Assembly (NCBI GenBank): GCA_021464525.1
Contig: JADRCO010000594.1
Span: forward strand, 1-30,041
Direction: 5' to 3'
DNA length: 30,041 nucleotides
Origin: Rhizophagus sp. LPA8_4_AMF
Lineage: Eukaryota; Glomeromycota; Glomeromycetes; Glomerales; Glomeraceae
In this document: positions 20,318 through 29,903 of the stretch, piece after piece
Position numbering within the stretch: position 1 is the stretch's first letter
Layout: the number at the start of each line of letters is the position of its first letter
Translations under genes and position numbers: made by a program
Notes under the pieces: generated by a model
What the model saw: the letters and a program-made list of their open reading frames with translations, nothing else
What the model was told of the DNA's origin: nothing
Database searches by the model: none

Positions 20318-20503
20318 CCCTATAAAAAATTTTATTCGTTATTTTATAAAAACTCCGTAAAAATGATCCTTTTACGGATCAATTCATAGAAAAAATGTAA
20401 ATAATTCGATAAATTCCGTGATATAAGGTTATTAATTCCGGAAATATGAGCCATTTATGGAAAAAAGATGGAATATAAAAACGGATCGACTTTTTTTACA
20501 GGG
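20318..20503. mobile_element. MITE family with CCCTRTAAAAA ends, copy 3 (long)
   Basis: Ends are CCCTATAAAAAATTTTATTCG and the inverse of CGGATCGACTTTTTTTACAGGG. The core has CTCCGTAAAAATGATCCTTTTACGGA, then a second diverged CCGGAAATATGAGCCATTTATGG unit. It looks like the core duplicated within the element. Confidence 0.6.
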
Positions 20504-20810
20504 TTTAACTTTTTTTCTTTTGGACTTATTTAGGTTTTTTTTTTCGGAAATAAAAAGATCATATTTATTTATATAACTTGGTAACTGGTTGTACTAACGT
20601 AAATCATCAGTTGGTGAATGCCTGATAAAGGAAAATATTATTAAAATTTTATAATTAATTTTCTTATAAGGTAGTTGATTGTGTAAGTCGCATGACTGCG
20701 CGCATGATCAATGATCCAAGGCATTTATACTTTTACGAATTAGCGTGAAACATTAACTGTCGATCGTTGTCACGTGAGTTTCTCGCGTCGATAAATTGAT
20801 ATCAAAACAA

Positions 20811-21044
20811 ATGTTATCAGTTATACAAATGCCTGTGTCGGCTGTTCGTGATGTTCCCTTACACCCCCCTCGTTGTATCCCGATGATACAATCTGTTCCT
20901 TCATGTAATAAACGGCCATTAACGCCTCCTCCGGATATGGATTCCCAAGACGATAACTCTTCGTCGCTTCAAGTACCATTTACACCACCAGCGAAAAAAC
21001 CGCGGCTCGAGGCGTTTGCACCGCCTAGTCCATCGCGCGATTAA
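20811..21044 (+). CDS. Short proline-rich protein with repeated TPP motifs and a basic patch (77 aa)
   Basis: An ATG-initiated 77-residue frame with much higher GC and balanced codon use than its AT-rich surroundings. Four P/A-[LF]-x-P-P units are spaced along it: PLHPP at 16-20, PLTPP at 36-40, PFTPP at 56-60 and AFAPP at 68-72. Two are TP sites (T38, T58). KKPR at 62-65 could be a short nuclear signal. S73-P is a third proline-directed site. The middle (42-52) is acidic and serine-rich, so the protein should be disordered. The frame is open upstream only to a TTG at 20796. A CACGTG box lies 40 bp upstream at 20771. I do not recognise the family. A small regulated nuclear protein is a guess from motifs, and an exon of a larger gene is possible. 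Confidence 0.55.
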   Translation: MLSVIQMPVSAVRDVPLHPPRCIPMIQSVPSCNKRPLTPPPDMDSQDDNSSSLQVPFTPPAKKPRLEAFAPPSPSRD

Positions 21045-23817
21045 ATTAGGTTCATTTATGAAATTTGGTCACTTTGTGGCCGATATCTTAGTTTATTATT
21101 TCTATTAATCATTCCACATTTGACAGTATTTACATGTGGTGCACGTGCAGCGTGCAAAAGACAAATACGGCACTTTACCTTCAACGTCACTAGTTTGTAT
21201 GTTCTTGGTAGTTAGGGTGAAAATTATTCACCACTAGTTTAGTGTGAGACAAATTTTCTATTTCTTTATCTGGTGCTTAACTCGGTTATGCCTCGGAGTT
21301 ATAAATAAGAGGCAGAACGGCTACTTCGGTGGTTTGATCGATCAGTTAGTTACGATAATTTATGTAGTTTATTTTATATTCTCCTGTTGTCGTCCATACG
21401 GATGGGTCACAGTTTATGTCAATATATTAAAAATAAAAATAAAAAATCAGTTATACAAAGGCCATCTCCTTAAGTATAGATGTACAAATTTATATTAACC
21501 AAATTTACGTTATCCTAGAATAAAAAGTATATAAAGCAAATATAAGTAAGTTATATAATTAAACCTGGAAAATTCTTGGTCTTCTGTTAACTTTTGTTAT
21601 ATTATTTTTGGTAATTATATTTCGATCGTGAAACAATTTGTGTGTATTCTTCGACAAAAAAATGTTAGAAACTTATGTATAATTTTATTATTTATAATAA
21701 TAAACTATTAAGTACTACATTTTGCTTACTTTCTCTATAATAGATTGCGTATTTTATTTGTCAATATCACAATTGCTAACTTGATTTTCTTTAAATAGTT
21801 TGTTCTACATTACAAATATTAATAAACGTACTTCAATACTATTCTCAATACAGTGTTGTGTACGTAGATGTAATATTTTGTGAGAATATTGATTGTTAAT
21901 ATAGTCTAAACTTGATAAAATTTCAATATTTATTATCCCCTTATAATGGTACTATTTGGAAGTATCTCTTTGTTTATCTAACGATAGATGTGTTGTTTTC
22001 AAGATCAATCCAGCGGCTGCAATAATATGTCAAAAGAGGAAAGTCCTTTTTCTTATTCTTAATATGGTAAACCCATATGTAACCTATATAGCGCCCAATT
22101 TCACAATAAATATTTTCAATATCTTAACTTCCATTTATATTTTCTAAATTACATTAACTAATATTGACAACTCAATATCAAACCTCCTAATTTCTCCTTC
22201 ATAAAGTTCATTAGTATTACTTAAATTCTGTTATACTGTATTTGTATAACTAATTATCGTGTCAGGTTTTCTGGTTTTATATTGAATGTGATCTTTTAAT
22301 ATTATTTCGGCATTTGCAACATTATTCAAAATAATTCCTTTTTCATTTAAAAATTCCTAACTTTCTCTAGTGCAATGATATCCTCCTTTACAAACCTTAT
22401 TTTATTGTTGATATGACACTTTAACAATTTTTTAAAAAAATATTTTGTAAAAAAGAAAAGGTGGTGTGTGGCGTAAAGGATCGATCAATAAAAAGTTCTG
22501 TAACTAGGAAGATCATGTGTAACCTGACAACAAATCATATCCGCGATTTTTGGAATTAAAGTTACACTAATTATTTCGTAGAGATTTGACTGTTTAACGG
22601 TAATTAAATTTCACAGTCCAAATCAAAACTGTACTACATGATCATCCAATGTAATATTGGTCAGAAGATCAAAAAATTTAAATTCGAAAAAAAGACGCTA
22701 GTAAATACCCATCGTCTATATTTAACTTAGAAGTTAGAGTAACCTAACAATTTCGCAGATATAGTAGTAGTTACTAAATAATATTTTAACTTTTTTGACA
22801 GATATTTGGGTATATAATATTGCTATAAAGCTGTATTTATTTTGTTTATTAAATTTTGAATATTTTACAAGATAATAAATTTTTTCATACCTATACGGGC
22901 TATAGTATAATATGGCTTGTTCTTATTAGTATATGAAGATTGTATATAATATTGATATGTAATAAATTTTACTAAATTATGTCTACTCATTCTTTATAAA
23001 TGTAAAATCGCGTCGATATATCGTAAAATAAAGAAAAAAATGACTAAAAATATTAAAATATCGTGATTCCAATATCAAGTCACGTGGTTTAGGAATTTTT
23101 CGGTAGAACCGCGGATTATAATATTTAAACATGGGTCTAAAAATTTAATCAAAATGCAGCATGTTTATATGTTTATTAACACCTTTTTTTACAAAAAATA
23201 TTTCTGTTTCCAAAATATAGAAGAGCATGACAATATTGTGATAAACACCATTCTTGCCCTAAACTAAATTTGTACAGGTGGGTATTCCGTCAAATAATTT
23301 TGATAATATAAGTTGAAAGGCATAGGCAAGGCATTCTTGCTAATGATTTATATGCAACGTGCAAAGTTCTTTTACTTCTTTATATATAAACACATTTTAC
23401 GAATAAAGAGCTGTTTGGAAATTATAACTTAAATCTTACGCTTTTGATCTAAATTACAAATAAATCATCCAAATTTATTACAAAATAGACTTCATTAATA
23501 AACTGCTAACTATAAATACGTAACTATATAACCTATATCGATATATCGATAGTAGAGATACTAAAATTCGATAAAGAAATTACCGACAATAAATTTGATG
23601 CATAAATCGGATGATCCCCGATAATAATTTATGCACATTATGCACATTCATTTGAACTGCATACTATAATTGCGACTTTTATATACAACTTTACTATATA
23701 CCATAGAAAAAGTTTATCTTACATAAAAAAATTACAAATGTCCATTTAACTATTTTTGAAAAGCCTTTAAAGAAGGCATGTGATAATTCTTTTTTTGAAC
23801 AACATTTCACAAAATTC
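21045..23817. other. Intergenic, no gene supported
   Basis: 21045-21300 is probably the 3' end of the transcript at 20811 plus a second composition-shifted patch with TTATAAATAAG at about 21299. The frames at 21244 and 21956 are not convincing, and the second opens at TTG. A 16-bp palindrome TATCGATATATCGATA lies at 23536-23551. Otherwise nothing was seen. Confidence 0.55.
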
Positions 23818-24100
23818 AAATAATCACATGAATATGATACTTGGAGAAGAAATACTTTATTCGTGTGCCACGTTTAATTAAATTTTAAATTTTAAATTTA
23901 TTAATCTTATATAAATTATTGTAATGAGTATCATTTGTTTGAGTATTAATATAAACATTATTAAAAATAATATTATCACCTTTATTAACAGTTAAAGAGT
24001 GAAACTTTATTTCATGCATTTATAAATCTGCACTAAGCTATAAATAGCAAGATAATGAGATAGTGGGAACAGTAATTTGGGCGTAATTTTGTTCGTTATT
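23818..24100 (-). repeat. Arm 2 of the inverted segmental duplication
   Basis: This is the reverse complement of 17072-17335, about 6.5 kb away. It keeps the same block order, with small indels (for example a longer AATATTAATAC segment). It has no kinase sequence at its corresponding end, so the kinase join at 17322 is specific to arm 1. Confidence 0.8.
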
Positions 24101-24389
24101 ATCTGAGCCGCAACTGATATAAAATAAGCTTTAAACTACAAATAACTCAACATGATAATACTTTCCTCTCTTTCAGAATTTTATCCTCAGCATATTTTGA
24201 TACAAAATTCACGTTTCTTTAATATTAAATTAGTAAATTTACTTAGTAACTTGAGTATACAGTATATTTTTAGAACACGTAAAAACAGATTATACTTTAA
24301 ATTTTTATGTCGCGCATAAAAAAAACTTATTTATCGACAAATTTCCTACGTATTTGTTAAAAATATAGATATACAAGGAAGAAATGCTT

Positions 24390-24900
24390 TATAAAGTTGC
24401 ACCGTATTTACTCAACTAAATACTAAAGGTGATCATTTCACCACTCAAATAATAAAGCTAATTTGTGAATAGTTAGTTTAACGAGTAGAAACTCATGATG
24501 GTATTCATAAAGCTCGTTAAGTTGATAACCCTGATTGAAGAGCATTCATTAAATTGATGGTGGCTCAACGGGAAAACCGTTATAACAAAAGGATAGCTTG
24601 GATTTTCGTCTTTCAAAATAGAAAATTGAATATTATCGTTTCATGCAATAATAATCCACCACAAGAGTAGAATTGATCCCGGAGTAACTTTTTCTAATGA
24701 TATTATTAGTATCTTTCTGGGTAAACAAGCAAATCATTTAAACCGTTAAAGATTACAACTTGATGCTGATTATTTAGAGGGAGAGAGCATGGCAATGAAC
24801 TCACCCACTTGAGCATTGGTTTACTGAGCAACACGACTTAATAAATATTTATGATCAATGAGTTAAAGGTATCAAGTAATTTAAATAGTAATTTTGCCAT
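24390..24900 (+). pseudogene. Decayed coding-like stretch of unknown family
   Basis: The base composition is less AT-rich than the flanks and there are short codon-like runs, for example around ATTAAATTGATGGTGGCTCAA. No continuous frame of useful length is present. It resembles an old, broken coding sequence or element, and I could not assign the family. Confidence 0.3.
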
Positions 24901-26065
24901 CACTGAAAACGAGAAAGTATCGAAGTGAATGAAATTAAAGAAATTACATAATTTGCGATCTGAACTTTTTTAACAACGTATTCTGTAAAAATTGTAAAAG
25001 TTGTTGTCCCATATCTTATATTTTTGTTTTTTCCGCAAATATAGTAGTTTATACTCACGGGATATAACAGATATTGTAGTTTTCCACAGAAGTTTGGATA
25101 ATTTAAACGAATTTCTCAAATGAAATAAAGCATTTTATTAATTAATCTACTTTTCCATTAGTCATGTACATATATTCACGCTCTAAGTTATACTTACAAA
25201 CCTCTTATTGGTTTTCAGTTGAGAAGATTCTGTTATAAATAGTTTAAGAAAATGTAGAAAAATGTACTAAAAATGGGCATTACGATTTATTTATTTACAT
25301 TTAAAATATAATACAAATAATAAGTTGGCATTTATATTATTAAATTGGCGTTCGTATTATATTTTTTTTTTAATACGATATATGCGATATGTTTCATTTT
25401 TGGCACATTACTTATTTTAATATATGATTTTTATCTTTGTGATAACAAAATAATAAAATGTTGATGGGCGCAATGCAGTGCGACGACTTATTTTATAGAT
25501 TAAAACCACATTTTTTTTAATGCTTATGTTCAACTCCGTCCAAATGAGTATGGGGCTGTGGATACTAGTTTAATACAGTATATCAGTATTTAGTTATATA
25601 ATAAGTTGTCATCAAGTGAATTAATTTATAATATTTTTTTTTTACTAAAAAAAATTTTTGATATAAACAAAATAATACCCGATACCATTCAATTATTCTT
25701 TTGAAACAATAGAATTTGAACCTTTTTTTCATTCTAAGATTTAAATGTAATAAAAAAAAGATTATCTTTGATAATTACATTTGTGTCACGCACTTCTTTT
25801 ATACTTCCAGAAATTCATTTATCCAAGCCTTTTTTCTGGCAGTAATACCGAGTCTTAAAAAGATTTAGACTTGCAATACAAACTAAATAAAGATCTGGTC
25901 TTTTGTTAATTCACAATAATGAGGTAACCATCCGATTCTAGATATTAATTACGTTTTATTAATAAGTATGAACCAATAATATTATTGAGACACCTCAAAA
26001 CTCCAGGTTAAGAAATTAGAATGCACAGGAGGCGGAAATAACATCCGACTGTGAAAAAAAAAAGG
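24901..26065. other. Intergenic, nothing recognised
   Basis: AT-rich DNA with poly-T/A runs. No open frame, clear repeat or RNA gene was seen upstream of the decayed membrane-protein fragment. Confidence 0.55.
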
Positions 26066-26225
26066 AATTATTAATCCGAAGAAATAATAAAAACGATCCA
26101 TAATCAGAAAAATGACTAAGACAAAGTAAAAAGAAATAGGTTAAATTAAAGGTACATAACTATTTTCTTTTGTTTAACTTTTTATCTGTTAAAAGAGTTT
26201 ATTTTCTTTTATTAGACTATGGTAG
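26066..26225 (-). pseudogene. Decayed relative of the possible membrane protein at 15258-15551
   Basis: Plus-strand blocks TTAATCCGAAGAAATAATAAAAA, CATAACTAT, TTTCTTTTGTTTAACTTTTTA and AAGAGTTTATTTTCTTTTATTAGAC follow the same order as 15389-15540. Indels break the frame. It lies 430 bp upstream of kinase-like gene 3. Confidence 0.6.
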
Positions 26226-26341
26226 TCATAATATGTTTATTTCCTTTTTGTTATGGTGATTATATTAAACCACGATGACAAAAAAAATTCCTATAAATTC
26301 ACATGTAATTAAAATTTTTACGGAAAAGTCCGATTTTTTAC

Positions 26342-26396
26342 TTTCATTAGGTTTTCATTAGACTTTCATTAGACTTTCATTAGACTTTCATTGAAC
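26342..26396 (+). repeat. 11-bp tandem repeat, five units
   Basis: The unit TTTCATTAGAC is repeated at 26342-26396. The three central copies are identical and the first and last are variant (TTTCATTAGGT, TTTCATTGAAC). It is about 260 bp upstream of the ATG of kinase-like gene 3, so it may be in or near its promoter. Confidence 0.9.
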
Positions 26397-26655
26397 TCAT
26401 TACTTCTCGGGCTTATGCTCCGCAATGAATCATTGGAATTTAATATGGCCTCGTGGTATATTTTTTTATGTTTCTCCACGGCCTTATTAAAAGGAGTGAA
26501 ATCTAAATAAAAGATGTTTATTAATATTTTGAGGAAGAAAAAAATAAATTGTAGTTGACTTTATTTTTTTTGCATTATTTCTTGCTTGATAAAATTCTTA
26601 TTATTAATGTACACGTAATTACTAACTAATAACTTACTTTCAATATTTTAGTAAA

Positions 26656-28230
26656 ATGGAGGAAGATTTATCATATCATCAAGAAAATAAATTTACTCCG
26701 AAAGAATTAAAAGACTGCCCAGAGTGTAATAAACCTAGGATTTCTTTTGGATGGTGTAAAGATTGCGAAACTAATTCCATGAAAGAAAACTTCGCATATT
26801 GGACATCTGGAAATAAAGAGATCGACGAATTAATCCGATATACTCAACTAAACGCTACTCAAGCTTGTGATTACTTGGAATGGATCCCTTTTGAGAATTT
26901 CGAACTGGTTAAATATGTTGGTAAGGGTAAATTTAGTTGTGTTTATTCAGCTCTTTGGATGGAAGGACCTAGATGGATTTGGGATGACAGTGCGCAAGAA
27001 TGGACTCGAGCTGGGCCAATGAATGTTGCTTTAAAGCGTCTTGATAATTCACAAAACATTTCAAGTTCTTACATTAATCAGGTAATAGCTTTTTATGTCG
27101 TGAATTTGAGATATTCTGCTGAAGATGTAAGACTGATGCATTTTATCGCTACTGAAGATGGAATAATTCACAACAATGTCATAATTTATCTTATTATGGA
27201 AGCTGAATAGGCCAATCACACGATTGTAATATTAAAATTTCGATCGGCGTCGTTAATTAAAGCATAATTAATTTTAAGAAGTGATTTTGGCATTATTTAC
27301 AGTATCTACTAACTCTAATAGCTGCATTACAACACATGCGATTAATTATTATTAAATTAATTACTTTAAGATCATATATAATATCGTATTTACCTTTCTT
27401 ATTTTTTTATTTAATAGATTAAAGAATATCATAAGTGTTTACAATCTGCTTCATTGGCTGGAACTTTTGGTATTACAAAAGATCCGACATCCAGTTATAT
27501 GATTGTAATGAAGCATTACGAGAACGGAAACCTTTATCAATATCTTGACCATTGTAACGGAATTCTATCTTGGAGAGATATGATCGATATATTGTGGGGA
27601 ATCGCCGGAGGTCTTGAAAGAATCCATTCCGAGGGAAAAATTCACGGAAATCTTCACGGAGGAAACTTACTTGTTGAAGATGAAAAGGTATCTACAGATG
27701 CTCGTATTGCTGACGTGGGTCTTCATGGACCATGTGATACCGATATAAATAATGGTTCAATTCAAAAATATGGAGTTTTACCTTATGTTGCGCCAGAAGT
27801 TTTGCGTGGCGATAATTATAAAACTACTTCTGATATATATTCATTTGGTATAGTTATGAATACTCTTGCAACGGGAAAAAGACCTTGGTATAATATAGCG
27901 CATGATATTAATTTGGCAAAAGATATTTGTGATGGTAAAAGACTTGAAATTCCTGATGATACGCCTAATTTTTATTCAGAATTAATGCAACAATGCTGGG
28001 ATAATGATCCAGAAAAACGACCAACTGCATCCTATTTAAATGAAAAATTAGGAGAATGGATTATATTAATATGCGACGATCCAAATCCTTCAAAGATTTC
28101 AGACGAGAATTCTGTTGCTGAAGAAAAAAGATGGAGGAAAATTTCTCAATTGTCAAAAAAAAATTTTCATCCGGAAATACATCCCGAAGCATATTTTATA
28201 AGTATTCCTTTGTACTTTCAAATAATATGA
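26656..28230 (+). CDS. Kinase-like protein, same family, intact copy 3 (putative pseudokinase)
   Basis: Exons 26656-27081 and 27418-28230 flank a 336-bp phase-0 intron and give 412 residues. Knuckle cysteines are C21, C24, C34 and C37. The glycine loop is G89-K-G91-K-F93-S-C-V96, the beta-3 lysine is K127, the last residue of exon 1 is Q142 at the expected alpha-C Glu, and H218-G-N220 replaces HRD. N225, D241-V-G and APE267-269 are kept. The C-terminus is YFQII. Exon 2 is nearly identical at the DNA level to the copy at 12327-13157, which points to recent duplication or gene conversion. A reading frame running through the exon-1 donor to 27210 would give a knuckle plus N-lobe-only protein if the intron were retained. 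The role is inferred only from the fold: likely intracellular signalling or scaffolding, substrate unknown. Confidence 0.9.
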
Positions 28231-28435
28231 TATTACTATTACATATTGAATTTAATAAAAAAACAAATTTTTATCTTCATATTATTATTATTGTTGATTA
28301 TACTATTTTACTATTTATATATTTTTTACGGGATTAACAGATTATTTGATTTATGTAACTTAAAACAAGGAACGAAAAATACATAGAGAGCATTTGAGAT
28401 TTCCTATTTTAGATGGTGACGCCCGAAACTTTATT

Positions 28436-28557
28436 ACACTGTTGCAAATAAGTCGTTCTTGTGCCATCAGGTGCTATTTTCTTGTACCATCATATATTGT
28501 TTATACACAGGTGGTATAAGAAAATATGTCGTACAAGGTATAAGAACTCTACTGTGT
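28436..28557. mobile_element. Putative MITE or long imperfect hairpin downstream of kinase-like gene 3
   Basis: The left arm (ACACTGTTGCAAATAAGTCG then TTCTTGTGCCATC, TATTTTCTTGTACCATC) pairs with the inverse of the right arm (ACACAGTAGAGTTCTTATACC, TATTTTCTTATACCACC). The arms are about 45 bp with a short loop, so an RNA copy would fold into a long hairpin. It lies about 200 bp past the stop at 28230. Confidence 0.65.
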
Positions 28558-28868
28558 CAATGTCTGACATTGTTTTGATATATTTTTCGGGTTCATAGTT
28601 AAAGCCTCGGATAATATTACACAAATTGTGCCAAATTTACACAGAAGTTTCATTGCTAGTCGAAATAAGGAGGTTCCAACTTATATGTAATAAATAATGT
28701 TCATTTATGATCGTTTGGATTTTGGTCGGATTTTGAGTTCAGCGATCCGATTTTTGCGAACTATAAAATAATAGAATCTTTTGTGAAACGATCAGCTAAT
28801 AACGGGATCGATTTTTACAAAATTACCTGACATATTTCAATTAAATGATAAAAAGAATTGCTAATTGG

Positions 28869-28997
28869 TAGGGTTGTTAAATTACGGTATCTTAAAAATT
28901 TTGACTGTAACTTACAATGTATCTTACTGTAACTTACGTAACTTACAACGTAATTTACATGTATTGTAACCTTTGTAACGTAACTCTCACAACCCTA
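28869..28997. mobile_element. MITE with TAGGGTTGT ends and perfect 8-bp target duplication
   Basis: The ends TAGGGTTGT...ACAACCCTA are perfect inverted repeats. They are flanked by CTAATTGG at 28861-28868 and 28998-29005. The interior repeats GTAACTTAC/GTAACGTAAC-like units. TAGGG termini and 8-bp duplications fit the hAT superfamily. The perfect flanking duplication suggests a relatively young insertion. Confidence 0.9.
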
Positions 28998-29873
28998 CTA
29001 ATTGGTCATTGAAATTAGGAATCGGGATCGATTCTGAAAAAGTTGATAATTTTTATTTCTATTAGAATCAAAAATTGATCCGGAATTTGGAGAGATGTCT
29101 AGAATAATTAATATATGTATATTTATATCATGCATTCACAACAGTCAGGGAAAATTTCTTTGGCTAATCAATTAATTTACTCCATTTGGTTATTTTCAGA
29201 TGAAAATGTAACATAATATGCATATGAACCTAACATCATAATTATATTTAGCGGTGATTTGCAATATCTAATAAATCAAATTTGCGCTTGGGTTTGTTAT
29301 TCGCTGATTACCTTTATTTGTGTAAATGAGAATTTAACCGGTGTGCATATAAATCTCGTGAAAAATGCATCACAATTATGCAACATTGACGTAACTTGAT
29401 TTATAATAGCTGTAATTTTTATTTAAAATAAATGCAGACATGAGATTTAATTTAAAAAAATAGGCTGCGTTAAATATTACGTTTTTTCTAGGAACGGAAT
29501 AATACATACACTGTTAGCGCTTGTATTCAAGAAAGCGAAACATGTTAATATCCCGATTAAAATGTTTATTTATCAAATACTTACCACTATTTAAATGAAA
29601 ATCTTCTACCCAATTTGAGAATGTCAAATTAAATGGATCTAATTATTTGGCGACTGACAATCTTAAAAACTTCAACGACGGAGTGTTCTTTAAACCTTCA
29701 TTTTAAAAATTCCAAAATAGCTTAAAGTGATAATTTTTTTGATTCGTACAATGAAAACTATATCGCCATACACTTTATACCTGTAATAATAAAACATTGT
29801 CTCTTGTTTTTATATTTGTCTAGAAACAAGCGAACATCTTTTACAAACCAAACACTCAAATCAGATTGTGAAT

Positions 29874-29903
29874 CCAATCAGGGCCCCGAAATATATATAA
29901 AGG
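29874..29903 (+). promoter_or_regulatory. CCAAT and TATA core promoter for a gene beyond the right edge
   Basis: CCAATCA at 29874-29880 is followed by GGGCCCC and then TATATATAAAGG at 29892-29903. A possible leader donor CTAG|GTAAAC sits at 29971/29972. The layout (TATA, about 70-80 bp, donor) repeats that of the kinase-like genes. No convincing coding sequence is reached before the window ends. Confidence 0.5.

Noticed and set aside
21244-21498. 84-residue plus-strand frame after the proline-rich gene
   Set aside because: No recognisable motif. The composition patch with TTATAAATAAG is better read as UTR or promoter.
21956-22147. 63-residue frame
   Set aside because: It starts at TTG, is AT-rich and has no homology signal.
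27303-27322. TACTAAC followed by CTAATAG as an earlier acceptor in the intron of kinase gene 3
   Set aside because: The conserved exon 2 start (IKEYHKCLQS) requires the acceptor at 27417.
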